DNA from: Pseudomonadaceae bacterium
GTDB lineage: Bacteria; Pseudomonadota; Gammaproteobacteria; Pseudomonadales; Azotimanducaceae
DNA length: 64,000 bases
Assembly (NCBI GenBank): GCA_024743175.1
Contig: JANSXA010000002.1
Coordinates: 1-64,000, forward strand
Reading direction: 5' to 3'
In this document: positions 54,813 to 64,000 of the stretch, in pieces
Position numbering within the stretch: position 1 is the stretch's first letter
Layout of the letters: each line of letters opens with the position of its first letter
Made by a program: the position numbers and the translations under genes
The notes under the pieces: generated by a model
Seen by the model: only the letters and a program-made list of their open reading frames with translations
Databases searched by the model: none
Told to the model about the DNA's origin: nothing

Positions 54813-55080
54813 CTAACGACACGAACTTAGCAACGCGACCACCTCCTCAATAACCAGATCATCTTGCGGAATAAGCGGCGCCAGCAGCGGAAATACGTGT
54901 GGCATCTTTGCCCTGATGGACACTTGTGCCGGCACGCCTGCCTGGCGCAAGCGCTTGACTGGGCCCGTCTAGTCACCCAGCAGACCTTCTTCACTGCCGC
55001 GCAACCACCATGCGCCTCTTCAACGCGCAGTTTCCACGCCACCACAATTCAGCCATTCCGGATCGATAGCCTTAGCCAAT
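54813..55080 (-). pseudogene. Remnant of an HSL-type alpha/beta hydrolase (3' end)
   Basis: In one minus-strand frame, a protein-like sequence runs from about 55080 to TAG at 54815-54813: RGSEEGLLGD, a stop, then VKRLRQAGVPAQVSIRAKMPHVFPLLAPLIPQ. This is the C-terminal part of hormone-sensitive-lipase-type esterases, with the catalytic histidine in MPHVF. Two in-frame stops (TGA near 55019 and TAG near 54970) and the missing N-terminus show it is dead. It fills most of the 390-bp gap before katG; the rest holds nothing I can support. Confidence 0.65.
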
Positions 55081-55187
55081 GGCTTCAATCGAAATAATCT
55101 ATTTTATCTACTGACGGGAGGCGCCTATAGTGAGCCCAACCATTTGTAAAAAAGGCAATCCTCCAAAAAAGGAAACCAGCAAACGAC

Positions 55188-57458
55188 ATGAATACACATT
55201 TATCTCTCAAAGCCGCCCTGGTCGCAGGACTGGCGGCATTCTCTACAATCTCCAGTCCAGCTTTTGCCGAGGCCGAGATGTCCAAACCCCAGGGCGCCAG
55301 TGGTATGGGCGCCGTAACAGCAGGTGAACCCAAATCAAACAACTTCTGGTGGCCGGAACAACTGAACCTGTCCTCGTTGCGTGATCATGACGCGCGATCA
55401 AACCCGTTTGGTGACGATTTCGACTACGCAGAAGCGTTCAGTCAGCTCGATCTGGCAGCAGTCAAAAACGATATTAATACCCTTCTGACCGAGTCTCAGG
55501 ACTGGTGGCCAGCGGACTTCGGCAACTACGGCCCATTCTTCATTCGCATGTCATGGCACGCAGCCGGCACCTATCGCACCCTGGACGGTCGCGGCGGCGG
55601 TGACGGCGGACAGATGCGTTTCGATCCTCTCAACAGCTGGCCGGACAATGGCAACCTGGACAAAGCAAGACGTCTGTTATGGCCGGTGAAGCAGAAATAC
55701 GGTCGCAGCCTTTCCTGGGGCGATCTGATGATTCTTGCGGGCAACGTCGCGCTGGAAAACATGGGCTTTGAAACCTATGGATTTGCCGGTGGGCGCGCTG
55801 ATGACTGGGAGCCGGACATGGTTTACTGGGGCCCGGAAGTGAACATGCTGGCCAGCGATCGCGAATCCCGCGATGGCGAGCTGCAACGACCGCTTGGTGC
55901 TACTCATATGGGACTGATTTACGTCAACCCGGAAGGTCCTAAAGGCAAACCCAACCCTGTTGGCTCAGCTCGAAATATCCGCGTCGCTTTCGGACGCATG
56001 GCGATGAATGACGAAGAAACAGTGGCGCTGATCGCCGGCGGCCACACCTTCGGTAAAATGCACGGCGCGCACAAAGCCAGCGATTGTGTTGGCAAAGAAC
56101 CCGCAGGTGCTTCTATCGAGGAACAAGGTCTCGGTTGGAAAAACAAATGTGGTAAGGGACATTCAGAAGACACGGTCACCAGTGGCCTGGAAGGGGCATG
56201 GACACAAGCCCCAACTCGGTGGACTACGCTGTACTTACAAAACCTGTTGAACCTTGAATGGCAGCAGACCCGCTCTCCAGGTGGCGCCATCCAATGGATT
56301 CCAACTGACGAATCCATGCACAACGCCGTGCCGGATGCCCACGTCGAAGGCAAATTTAACGCTCCGGTCATGACCACGGCTGATCTGGCGATAAAATTTG
56401 ATCCTGCCTACAAAGCTATAGCCGAGCGCTTCCTGGCTAACCCTGACGAATACCAACTGGCGTTCGCCAAAGCCTGGTACAAGCTGACCCACCGTGATCT
56501 TGGACCACGCGAGCGCTACCTTGGTGACGAGGTACCCGCAGAAGACATGATCTGGCAGGACCCGATCCCGGCGGTCGACTACCCACTGGCCAGCGATCGC
56601 GATATCGCACGCCTGAAAGAATCGATTCTGAATTCAGACTTGACACCCACTGAACTGGTCAGCGTTGCGTGGGCTTCCGCGTCAACCTTCCGTGCCAGTG
56701 ACATGCGCGGTGGCGCTAACGGTGCCCGCCTGGCTCTGGCCCCGCAGAAAGACTGGCAGGTGAATAATCCACAGAAGCTGGAGCAGACACTGAACACTCT
56801 GCGAGACATCCAAAGCCGCTTTAACCGTTCAGGGAAAGCCAAAATATCACTGGCGGATCTGATTGTGCTGGCGGGCGCCACAGGCATTGAGGCCGCAGCA
56901 GAAGCAGCGGGTACGGACATTGAAGTGCCGTTTGTCCCGGGCCGCGCAGATGCAACTCAGGCTCAGACTGACGTCAAGTCATTCAGCCTGCTCGAGCCAA
57001 AAGCTGATGCGTTCCGCAATTACTTCGACCCACAATCAAGTTACCGTTCGCCAACTGAAATGTTGGTTGACCGAGCTGATCAGTTAGAGCTTACGGTGCC
57101 CGAGATGACCGCCCTGCTTGGCGGCATGCGTGTGCTCAACGCGAACTGGGACGGCTCTGCACATGGAGTCTTAACGGACGCACCCGGCACCCTGACAAAT
57201 GACTTCTTTGTACATTTACTGGATATGTCGAACAGCTGGCGTAAAACGGACACCGAGGGCCTCTACGAAGGTCTGGACAGAGCAACAGGTGAGGTGAAAT
57301 TCACCGCAACACCTGTGGATCTGATCTTTGGGTCTAACTCGGAGTTACGCGCTATCGCTGAAGTTTATGCTTACGACAATGCTCAGGAGCAGTTTGTGCA
57401 GGACTTTGTCAAGGCGTGGACCAAGGTGATGCGTCTGGATCGGTTCGATCTACAGTAG
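55188..57458 (+). CDS. katG: Catalase-peroxidase, with signal peptide
   Basis: This bifunctional heme enzyme destroys hydrogen peroxide. The protein has 756 residues. Residues 1-28 form a signal peptide ending AFAEAE, so it acts in the periplasm. Distal heme residues are R120, W123 and H124 ([12 protein letters not shown]). The tyrosine in [13 protein letters not shown] and the methionine in [10 protein letters not shown] that complete the Met-Tyr-Trp adduct are present. The proximal [12 protein letters not shown] is present. The second domain (from about 450) is complete. No regulator gene is adjacent. Confidence 0.95.
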   Translation: MNTHLSLKAALVAGLAAFSTISSPAFAEAEMSKPQGASGMGAVTAGEPKSNNFWWPEQLNLSSLRDHDARSNPFGDDFDYAEAFSQLDLAAVKNDINTLLTESQDWWPADFGNYGPFFIRMSWHAAGTYRTLDGRGGGDGGQMRFDPLNSWPDNGNLDKARRLLWPVKQKYGRSLSWGDLMILAGNVALENMGFETYGFAGGRADDWEPDMVYWGPEVNMLASDRESRDGELQRPLGATHMGLIYVNPEGPKGKPNPVGSARNIRVAFGRMAMNDEETVALIAGGHTFGKMHGAHKASDCVGKEPAGASIEEQGLGWKNKCGKGHSEDTVTSGLEGAWTQAPTRWTTLYLQNLLNLEWQQTRSPGGAIQWIPTDESMHNAVPDAHVEGKFNAPVMTTADLAIKFDPAYKAIAERFLANPDEYQLAFAKAWYKLTHRDLGPRERYLGDEVPAEDMIWQDPIPAVDYPLASDRDIARLKESILNSDLTPTELVSVAWASASTFRASDMRGGANGARLALAPQKDWQVNNPQKLEQTLNTLRDIQSRFNRSGKAKISLADLIVLAGATGIEAAAEAAGTDIEVPFVPGRADATQAQTDVKSFSLLEPKADAFRNYFDPQSSYRSPTEMLVDRADQLELTVPEMTALLGGMRVLNANWDGSAHGVLTDAPGTLTNDFFVHLLDMSNSWRKTDTEGLYEGLDRATGEVKFTATPVDLIFGSNSELRAIAEVYAYDNAQEQFVQDFVKAWTKVMRLDRFDLQ

Positions 57459-57494
57459 AAACAGGAAACCACTCACCTCTGGCATAGCTGATCG

Positions 57495-58364
57495 CTACTT
57501 CAGCACCACCGTCTTATTCCCATTGAGGAATACCCGGTGTTCAGCATGCCAGAGCACCGCTCTGTTCAGCACGCTGCTTTCAAGGTCGCGCCCATGATTG
57601 ACAAGATCTGACGGTGAATAAGTGTGATCAACACGCTCAACAGACTGCTCAATAATGGGACCTTCGTCCAACTCACCGGTCACATAGTGTGCTGTTGCGC
57701 CGATAATTTTCACACCGCGATCAAACGCTTGATGATACGGACGCGCACCTTTAAAACCCGGCAAAAATGAGTGGTGAATGTTGATACAGCGTCCTTCAAG
57801 CTGCGCGCACATGGACGGACTGAGCACCCGCATGTAACGCGCCAGCACTAACAGCTCTGCTTCGCTTTGTTCAAAGCAATCCAGCAGAGCCTGTTCCTGC
57901 TCAGCTTCGTACCCCTGCTCAATCGGTAGATGAGAGAAAGGGATGTTATGCCAGTCCGCGTGATTCTTCAGCACATCGCGGTTAGAAACGATACCCACAA
58001 TATCGACGGGTAAGCTGCCCACGCTCCAACGCTGCAGCAGGCTGGTGAGGCAGTGTCCCGCTGTGGTCACAGCTATCATGGTTTTCAGCGGACGTTGCTC
58101 TGGATAGAACTGCCAGTCCATTGCAAACTGCTCAGCGATAGGTTTGAAACGCGCCTGAAGTTCTGCAAGAGACCCCATACCACGACCATCGTCGTGGAAA
58201 ACAGTGCGCAGGAAAGACCGCCGGGTGGTTTCATCGTTGAAATGCGAAGCTTCAACCAGCGTTGCGTTGTTACTTGCAAGAAAGCTGGTTACAGCAGCAA
58301 CGATACCCGTGGTATCAGGACAGGACAGCACCAGAATACTGCGGGGCAAATGCAGACTTTCCAT
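57495..58364 (-). CDS. purU: Formyltetrahydrofolate deformylase
   Basis: It hydrolyses 10-formyltetrahydrofolate to formate and tetrahydrofolate. The ATG at 58364 with GGAG upstream gives 289 residues. An N-terminal ACT domain (ILVLSCPDTTGIVAAVTSFLASNNATLVEASHF) is followed by the formyl-transferase-like catalytic domain. The latter has IHHSFLPGFKGARPYHQA and HYVTGELDEGPIIEQ, which carry the catalytic histidine and aspartate. Length and layout are normal. Confidence 0.93.
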   Translation of the reverse strand: MESLHLPRSILVLSCPDTTGIVAAVTSFLASNNATLVEASHFNDETTRRSFLRTVFHDDGRGMGSLAELQARFKPIAEQFAMDWQFYPEQRPLKTMIAVTTAGHCLTSLLQRWSVGSLPVDIVGIVSNRDVLKNHADWHNIPFSHLPIEQGYEAEQEQALLDCFEQSEAELLVLARYMRVLSPSMCAQLEGRCINIHHSFLPGFKGARPYHQAFDRGVKIIGATAHYVTGELDEGPIIEQSVERVDHTYSPSDLVNHGRDLESSVLNRAVLWHAEHRVFLNGNKTVVLK

Positions 58365-58513
58365 CGATTTTCTCCGCTCCTGGAAAAAAGCGGCCATCAT
58401 AAACCAAGTTCTGCAGATATTTAGCCATGTACATCACACCACCTGCGCGTGCATCCACCTGTGCATAGTGGTTAAAGTGCAGATTCAATTTCGAAAGCAA
58501 TAAGGGGAAGATA

Positions 58514-59446
58514 ATGAATAAGCTGGCCATATGTCTGTTGCTGATCTGCGGGCCATCAATTGTCCAGGCGCAGGAAGCCTGCACGCCATCCAAATGGGGG
58601 CCGGACGACGAGATTGGCAACATCAATCTGATCAATGCCGCCACCGTGCTGCAAGCAGCACAACTTATAAAAACCGGGCAGACCTACAGCCTTGGCATCA
58701 CCATCGATTCACAAACGCCTGCGTTTGCACCCCGCAGTCTATCCCTGCAGGTTGTACAACCCGGACAACAGGAAGGCGCGCGCCCCAATATGGGCGCAAC
58801 GTACAATGACGATATTTTTCAGGGGTGGTTTGGGATTGGTTCACAGTTAGATGGACTCGGCCATCTCGGCTACGAGGGCATGTATTACAATTGTAACGAC
58901 GCCAGAGATTTTGCGGACATATCGGGCCTGAAGAAACTCGGCACCGATAAAGTGCCGCCTATGGTGGCTCGCGGCATAGTACTGGACATGGCAGGACATT
59001 TTGGTAAACCTCACCTGGCAGCCGGTCAGTATTGGACCGTGGAAGATGTCAAAGCCGTGGAGGAGAAACAGGGTACACCCGTCCGGGAAGGTGACGTGGT
59101 GCTTTTCCATACCGGTTGGACTGACCACAAAATGCAGAGCGACCCTCAGGCATGGGTATCCGGCGAACCTGGTCAGTCTGAAGAGGTAGCCCACTATCTG
59201 GCCGGTAAAAACGTCGTTGCCGTTGGGGCAGATACCTGGGGGCTGGACGTCGTGCCACCACAACACGCAGACCGCCCTTTCCAGGGTCACGTGATCCTGC
59301 TTAAAGAAAACGGCATCTACGTGCTGGAGACAATGAATACCGGCCCACTGGTCCGCGACAAAGCTTTCGAGTTTCTGTTTGTACTGGGCCAGGCGAAAGT
59401 GCGTGGATCTGTCCAGATGTTCATTAATCCCATCGCGATCAACTAG
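58514..59446 (+). CDS. Secreted cyclase/kynurenine formamidase family protein
   Basis: The protein has 310 residues. A signal peptide (about 1-20, ending VQAQ) is followed by the cyclase fold: WGPDDEIGNINLIN, then GSQLDGLGHLGYEG, where the usual HxGTHxDxxxH metal motif is changed (Q-x-D-x-x-x-H). DVVLFHTGW and GADTWGLDVV follow. Family members hydrolyse amides or cyclise. Loss of the first histidine leaves the metal site uncertain. It lies 53 bp before the CYP153 gene. Confidence 0.8.
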   Translation: MNKLAICLLLICGPSIVQAQEACTPSKWGPDDEIGNINLINAATVLQAAQLIKTGQTYSLGITIDSQTPAFAPRSLSLQVVQPGQQEGARPNMGATYNDDIFQGWFGIGSQLDGLGHLGYEGMYYNCNDARDFADISGLKKLGTDKVPPMVARGIVLDMAGHFGKPHLAAGQYWTVEDVKAVEEKQGTPVREGDVVLFHTGWTDHKMQSDPQAWVSGEPGQSEEVAHYLAGKNVVAVGADTWGLDVVPPQHADRPFQGHVILLKENGIYVLETMNTGPLVRDKAFEFLFVLGQAKVRGSVQMFINPIAIN

Positions 59447-59499
59447 CCACTCAGGTAGCATGATTTTCTTTGTTTCACTTCTCATTCAGGGACAGCTTC

Positions 59500-60834
59500 A
59501 TGAGCAATTCTCAAAATTCACCTCAATCAACAGCCACGCCTGCAGGTATGCCTGGCGCAGCCGGCGCAGACACAAAAGGTGAGCTCCCTTCTGCTTATGA
59601 CGTGCCGTTGGAGGACCTGCTGCCGGTCAACCCCAGGCTGTTCAGCGAAAACCGTTGGCAGGAATGTTTTGAGCGATTACGTGCAGAAGACCCGGTGCAT
59701 TTTAACGAAACAGACATGGCAGGCCGCTTCTGGTCGCTGACAAAATACGAAGACATCAAAAACGTAGACACGGACTGGCAGAACTTCAGCTCCGCTCAAG
59801 GTATTACGCTGGGCTTCCCGATCGACGCGGAACTTCCTGAAGGGGCATTGTCGCTCAGCACCTTTATCGCCATGGACCCGCCGGTCCACGATGTGCAACG
59901 CAAAACCGTTACCGGCGTGGTAGCACCTGCCAATCTGGTCAACCTGGAGCCGTTAATCCGCGAGCGCACCTGTGCCGTGCTCGATTCGCTGCCCGAAGGA
60001 GAAACCTTTGACTGGGTAGATACCGTGTCCATTGAGTTGACTACAATGATGCTGGCAACACTGTTCGATTTTCCATTTGAAGACCGGCGCAAGCTGACGC
60101 GCTGGTCAGATGTGACCTTCGCCGTGCCACAACCCGGCGGCATTGTGGAGTCTATTGAACAGCGTCGCGACGAACTGCTGGAATGTCTGGAATACTTCAC
60201 CCGGCTGCGACAGGAGCGCAGCAACAAGCCAGGCAGCGATCTGGTCTCGATGCTGGCCAACGGTAAAGACACTAAAGATATGCCACCCATGGAATTTCTC
60301 GGCAACCTCCTGCTGTTGATTGTTGGTGGTAACGACACCACACGCAATACCATGTCAGGCAGCATTTACGCGCTGAATAAATTCCCTGAGCAATACGACA
60401 AGCTCATCGCCAATCCACAACTGATTCCAAAGATGGTTGCCGAAGTTATTCGCTGGCAAACGCCTCTGTCTTATATGCGACGTACCGCAAACAACGATTG
60501 CAGCATAGGTGACAAACAGATCAAAAAAGGCGATCAGGTACTGATGTGGTACGTCTCCGGCAACCGCGACCCAGATGTTTTTGACAATGCGGATGAGCTG
60601 GATATCGAACGTGCCAATGCCCGCCAACACCTGTCTTTCGGGTTTGGCATCCACCGCTGTATGGGTAATCGACTTGCGGAGCTGCAGCTGCGTATTCTGT
60701 GGGAAGAAATTCTGGCGCGGTTCGAAAGAATTGAAGTCCAGGCGGAACCTGAGCGTACGTTTTCTTCATTCGTGAAGGGTTATACCTACCTGCCAGTTAA
60801 AGTCACACGCAAAACCGGCGCTAAGCATGGCTGA
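59500..60834 (+). CDS. Cytochrome P450, CYP153 type (alkane terminal hydroxylase)
   Basis: The ATG at 59500 follows AGGGACA and gives 444 residues. The CYP153 hallmarks are clear: FIAMDPPVHDVQRKTVTGVVAPANL, LFDFPFEDRRKLTRWSDV, the I-helix LLLIVGGNDTTRNTMSG, EVIRWQTPLSYMRRTA (ExxR) and FGFGIHRC with heme cysteine C387. CYP153 enzymes hydroxylate n-alkanes at the end carbon and need a ferredoxin and reductase, which are not nearby. The gene overlaps the following broken TauD-like region by 8 bp. The family call rests on close recall of CYP153A motifs. Confidence 0.9.
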   Translation: MSNSQNSPQSTATPAGMPGAAGADTKGELPSAYDVPLEDLLPVNPRLFSENRWQECFERLRAEDPVHFNETDMAGRFWSLTKYEDIKNVDTDWQNFSSAQGITLGFPIDAELPEGALSLSTFIAMDPPVHDVQRKTVTGVVAPANLVNLEPLIRERTCAVLDSLPEGETFDWVDTVSIELTTMMLATLFDFPFEDRRKLTRWSDVTFAVPQPGGIVESIEQRRDELLECLEYFTRLRQERSNKPGSDLVSMLANGKDTKDMPPMEFLGNLLLLIVGGNDTTRNTMSGSIYALNKFPEQYDKLIANPQLIPKMVAEVIRWQTPLSYMRRTANNDCSIGDKQIKKGDQVLMWYVSGNRDPDVFDNADELDIERANARQHLSFGFGIHRCMGNRLAELQLRILWEEILARFERIEVQAEPERTFSSFVKGYTYLPVKVTRKTGAKHG

Positions 60835-61470
60835 ACTTACGCAGGCACAGGCTACTTACAACCAGAAGGCAATAGCTACCGCACATAAGCTTGCTGATGC
60901 AAGCGCGACCTACGCCGCTCCCGCCAAAGCAGAAAGGCCGGATCGTAACGCTCTGTTCCCGCAACACAACTTATCCGCCCTGGGTGTGGCGCTGGAATAC
61001 GAGGCGATGGGAAATCAACCGGTCAGCGATCAGCTGGCACACTGATGTGACCTGGATGGAAAAGCCCTCTCTGGGCAGCGTTGCGCAGTGTAATGTTGCC
61101 CCCCTACGACGGCGACACTTCATTTGGCGTCAGTCATCCTTTGCTGCGCACCCACACGGAAACTGGAAAAACAGTCCCTTACATACATGGCGGTTTTCTG
61201 CGGCACGAATCATTGTTCGATACACGGACAAACAGTCCGCTTGGAGCTGATGCTTCCAGGGCAATAGTACAGGAGTTATTGAGCCAGCACGGCAATGCTG
61301 ATTATACCTGTCGGTTTAAATGGACACCCGGTTCAATCGCATTCTGGGACAATCGGGCTGTGCAGCATTATGCGGCCAGCGATTATTACCCGCATGAACG
61401 GTTACTGCGTCGTGTCACCATCAGCGGTGACAAACCGTACTATCGCCCTACCTCAGCCCCTTCAACATAA
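60827..61470 (+). pseudogene. Degraded TauD/TfdA-type dioxygenase
   Basis: Three frames are needed. An ORF from ATG 60827 (72 codons, not recognised) runs to TGA at 61045. In the next frame comes WHTDVTWMEKPSLGSVAQCNVAP, the iron-binding HxD region of TauD-like dioxygenases. A run of six C then shifts the frame into YDGDTSFG, directly followed by HPLLRTHTETGK, without the roughly 40 residues usual between them. The rest (FKWTPGSIAFWDNRAVQHYA) carries the third ligand and ends at 61470. A true internal deletion plus frameshifts mean it is dead. It directly follows CYP153. Confidence 0.82.
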
Positions 61471-62036
61471 CCCCCTGGGTTGGGCCAGGTGATACTGAAG
61501 GCACCTCGCAACGAGCCGATCTCGTAACCTCGCGCCTGATCAAAGGGGTAGTCGGCGTCTAAGGCCCGGGAAAGATCACCTTGTGCAATGTGACCGTGGC
61601 AAGTCAGACAAAGACCACCCGTGCGGATAGCCTGCATGTAACGCACGTCACCTGATTCAGTGGCAAAGAATTCGATACGTTTATCCGTCAACTGCGCTGT
61701 TGGTTGAAAGTACCGGCCAAGGACTTCACGCTCCCAGGACTCCGGAGCGTTGATCGCATTGCGTGATCTGAGACTGGTACGGCCAACTTTTGCACCGCTG
61801 AGCCGCGAGAGTTCCGAAGCAATCTGCGGTGCTTCTTCTTTACAGACGGTTATCGCATTGATCGGCCCGCCATCAGATAGAGCGGCTTTCAGCTCAGCTT
61901 GCAGCTGCATGGCAAACCGTTGTGCTAGCGCCCGACTTTCTTCAAGCAGCGATTTTTCCTGAGCGACGGTATCCGGTGCTGCGAGCGCCAGACCTAAGAA
62001 AGTGATCAGGATCATAAAATCAGACTTTTGCCACAT
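61440..62036 (-). CDS. DUF3365 c-heme protein
   Basis: The protein has 198 residues. A signal peptide (about 1-25) leads to a helical DUF3365 (Tll0287-like) domain. A single heme c motif C143-L-T-C146-H147 is near the C-terminal half. Such domains sense heme or redox state or bind ligands in the periplasm. The gene ends inside the last 31 bp of the degraded TauD region on the other strand. Confidence 0.85.
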   Translation of the reverse strand: MWQKSDFMILITFLGLALAAPDTVAQEKSLLEESRALAQRFAMQLQAELKAALSDGGPINAITVCKEEAPQIASELSRLSGAKVGRTSLRSRNAINAPESWEREVLGRYFQPTAQLTDKRIEFFATESGDVRYMQAIRTGGLCLTCHGHIAQGDLSRALDADYPFDQARGYEIGSLRGAFSITWPNPGGYVEGAEVGR

Positions 62037-62097
62037 CCATTTGTCCGCTCATTTGTTGCCTTAAACGTGAGTTTGCCACAGGTGATTCTGTATTCCC

Positions 62098-64000
62098 TCA
62101 GTCAAACGGGCGATAGGGCCGCGTGGAAAAAGGATTGCCCAGACTCACATAGATAGAGTTTTGCCCGCCTTCCGCCAACCCGGCTGCAAAATAGACTGGG
62201 CCCAGGGGCGTATTCACACCCGCATAAACTGAACCCGCTGAATGCCAGTTATCAGGCCCATCTCTGAATGCATCATCCCAGGTGCTACCGATCTCAAGAC
62301 TTGCACCCAGAAAAATGGGCAATTTGGCCAGCGTGAAATCTCTCGACCCATTCAGCCGTAAAAATCCCATGTGCTGGCCGCCAAAGCGATCAACCGGGTA
62401 ACCCGATAGTCTGCCCAGGCCACCGAGAACAAAATAGCTTTGAATCGGCGCCTCGTCACTGACCGTTGACCCCAGAATTGTAGACAACGCAATCTGGGCG
62501 CGGCCCGTGGAAAAGGCCTTCATCGCCGACAAGTGAACCTGTTGGTAATCATCGCCACCAGTTGGACCGCCAGAATCCAGAGCAGTTAAGCGCACCAGCG
62601 ATCCGCGGGAAGGTCTATTTGTACGGTTTAAAGTATCGAGGCGGTAACTCAGCGACACCTCACCTATGTCAAATTCCCGTTCGGGAATATCTATCTGACC
62701 AACCAGCGTATCCGCAAAACCCAGCAGGCGTCGCCAGGCAAGTTCAACCTCAGAAGCCTGACCAAGCTGGCGGCCAAACGAAATCATACCGCCGGATTCC
62801 TGCAGACGCAGGTCAGCAAGCGCTGCCTCATCATCGTCAGCATAAATCCGAATATTGTTACGTTGGTATCCCAGCTCAAAGCGCGAGAAAAACCGGCCGT
62901 CCCGAGTCCAGGGCTGGAACCATTCACTGCGTATACCTTGTTCAATGCCCAGACTGAGACGGGTACGCCACTGCGCGCCTAACTCATCCAGACCGGTCTT
63001 CAGATAGGACACGCCCACATTGAAATTAGCATCAGACGAAAAGTCTTCTTCCAGCTGCAGACCAAACTGAAGATAGTCTGGACCCCAGACTTTCGCCTCG
63101 GCATTAACCGACAGTCCCTGCATCCCATCTCTTTCCACCAGCGCGTAATCAATTCGTTGATAAAGCCCCGTGCCATACAAGCGCGCGATTCTCCGATCCA
63201 ATACTCTGCGGTCATAAGGCTCCGGAATTTCAATACCTAATCTGGCCAGCACAACATCGCTGCCCAGGCCGGAATTGTCTGTGACATCGACAAACTCGAT
63301 CATCGGTGGATCAACAGGTCCGATTTGCCCTGGGACCGATTTCTGCAGGGCGGGACCTGTGATAGAGGCCAGCACCTCCAGTTGCCCTGATACCAGCTGA
63401 CTTGCTGCATAACCTGGTTGTACTGCGGCCAGCGTATTCGCAAAATCAAGCGTATCAATCCCCTGGACGTCTGGCCTTATAATGACATCGTTTGCGGCCA
63501 GAGTAGCGATCTGCTCATCCGCGTTTCGTCGCGTAATCATGTTGACCACTTGCTGGGTTACGGCAAGCACAGAGTTGATATCAGTTTTCGCCAGTAGCGG
63601 TGATGTAATATCAACGGCAATGACGTGGTCAGCACCCATTTCTCGAGCGACATCTATGGGTAGATTCGCAGCAATGCCGCCGTCGACCAGATACTGATCT
63701 GCAAGCTCTACCGGCGTGAATACGCCGGGCAAGGACAGACTCGCACGCACACTTAGTGCCAGATCGCCTTGTGATAACACAACGGCGTCACCGCTGGTCA
63801 GCGAGGTTGCAACCGCACGGAACGGTATCTCCAGCCTGTCAAAATTTATCACCCCTTCACCACGCTGCAACAGGCGCCGTAACAGCTGCGTAACGTTCTG
63901 CCCTTGCGAAACGCCCAACGGCAGTTTGAGCTGCCCATCGGAAAACCCGATGCTTGCTTTAACCAGGTAGTCAAAGTCTCCGCGTTTAAGCTGGATCGGC
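62098..64000 (-). CDS. Patatin-like phospholipase with POTRA/beta-barrel domains (5' end outside the window)
   Basis: The frame is open to the right edge (RGDFDYLVKASIGFSDGQLKLPLGVSQGQ), so the N-terminus, including the GxSxG nucleophile, is missing. The patatin domain continues to VDGGIAANLPI, which holds the catalytic aspartate. A POTRA-like segment (about IEIPEPYDRRVLDRRIARLYGTGLYQRIDYALVERDG) and a BamA-like 16-strand outer-membrane barrel follow. The layout matches PlpD-type type V secretion proteins, which display or release the phospholipase on the cell surface. At least 630 residues lie in the window. Confidence 0.87.
   Translation of the reverse strand, partial: PIQLKRGDFDYLVKASIGFSDGQLKLPLGVSQGQNVTQLLRRLLQRGEGVINFDRLEIPFRAVATSLTSGDAVVLSQGDLALSVRASLSLPGVFTPVELADQYLVDGGIAANLPIDVAREMGADHVIAVDITSPLLAKTDINSVLAVTQQVVNMITRRNADEQIATLAANDVIIRPDVQGIDTLDFANTLAAVQPGYAASQLVSGQLEVLASITGPALQKSVPGQIGPVDPPMIEFVDVTDNSGLGSDVVLARLGIEIPEPYDRRVLDRRIARLYGTGLYQRIDYALVERDGMQGLSVNAEAKVWGPDYLQFGLQLEEDFSSDANFNVGVSYLKTGLDELGAQWRTRLSLGIEQGIRSEWFQPWTRDGRFFSRFELGYQRNNIRIYADDDEAALADLRLQESGGMISFGRQLGQASEVELAWRRLLGFADTLVGQIDIPEREFDIGEVSLSYRLDTLNRTNRPSRGSLVRLTALDSGGPTGGDDYQQVHLSAMKAFSTGRAQIALSTILGSTVSDEAPIQSYFVLGGLGRLSGYPVDRFGGQHMGFLRLNGSRDFTLAKLPIFLGASLEIGSTWDDAFRDGPDNWHSAGSVYAGVNTPLGPVYFAAGLAEGGQNSIYVSLGNPFSTRPYRPFD

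Noticed and set aside
58847-59485. 212-codon ORF opposite the cyclase gene
   Set aside because: It is antisense to a clear secreted enzyme and has no recognisable domain.

Overview
The window looks like chromosomal DNA of an aerobic, free-living gammaproteobacterium of marine or hydrocarbon-using type. This is inferred from gene families only: no rRNA or other marker gene is present. Pointers are a TonB-dependent receptor, an RND pump, AlkB with rubredoxin, a CYP153 P450, DusC, MsrA, KatG and PurU. Coding density is high, most genes sit in tightly overlapping operons, and no CRISPR array, tRNA, rRNA or insertion sequence was seen.

Layout. 0-1.3 kb: tail of a tyrosine recombinase, an orphan gene and a decayed ORF, probably the edge of an integrated element. 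1.3-7.3 kb (minus): VOC protein, RND adaptor, RND pump and an unknown Rossmann-like protein in one overlapping operon. 7.3-12.2 kb (minus): membrane-anchored cytochrome c/sugar dehydrogenase, a 44-residue membrane peptide, an unknown anchored protein, and a TonB receptor interrupted by an in-frame TAG. 12.3-20.8 kb: two divergent catabolic blocks. The minus block has a flavin monooxygenase-like protein, DUF3604 and an NTF2-like protein. The plus block has an alpha/beta hydrolase, MarR, a MetE-like zinc alkyltransferase, an ABM monooxygenase, an enolase-superfamily enzyme and a ketopantoate-reductase-like enzyme. 20.9-25.9 kb: LemA/DUF3137, small proteins, a membrane alpha/beta hydrolase, DUF2238 and CreA. 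25.9-33.9 kb: molybdenum hydroxylase pair, dusC overlapping msrA, a frameshifted GST, a NYN protein and two unknown proteins. 33.9-41.7 kb: DEAD helicase, DUF2817 peptidase, PhoD, a probable selenoprotein, a dicarboxylate symporter and GH172. 41.9-46.8 kb: sulfotransferase, hybrid sensor kinase, alkB and rubredoxin. 46.8-53.4 kb (minus): penicillin-acylase-type hydrolase, 5'-nucleotidase, flavin monooxygenase and aldo/keto reductase. 53.5-64 kb: thioesterase, secreted KatG, purU, cyclase, CYP153, a broken TauD gene, a c-heme protein and a truncated patatin/outer-membrane protein.

The most notable item is at 38553-39092 (minus). A carboxymuconolactone decarboxylase/AhpD-like gene is interrupted only by a TGA codon that falls exactly on the second cysteine of its CxxC redox motif. 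It is followed 20 nt later by the apical loop of a perfect 7-bp hairpin with the geometry of a bacterial SECIS element. I read this as a selenocysteine (CxxU) protein.

Several other genes are broken (TonB receptor, GST, TauD, two remnants). Three of these breaks lie at homopolymer runs, so some may be sequence errors rather than real mutations. Metabolically the window suggests oxidation of alkanes (AlkB/rubredoxin and CYP153) and of other carbonyl or aromatic compounds (flavin monooxygenase, molybdenum hydroxylase, MetE-like and enolase-family enzymes), with export and peroxide-defence functions nearby.
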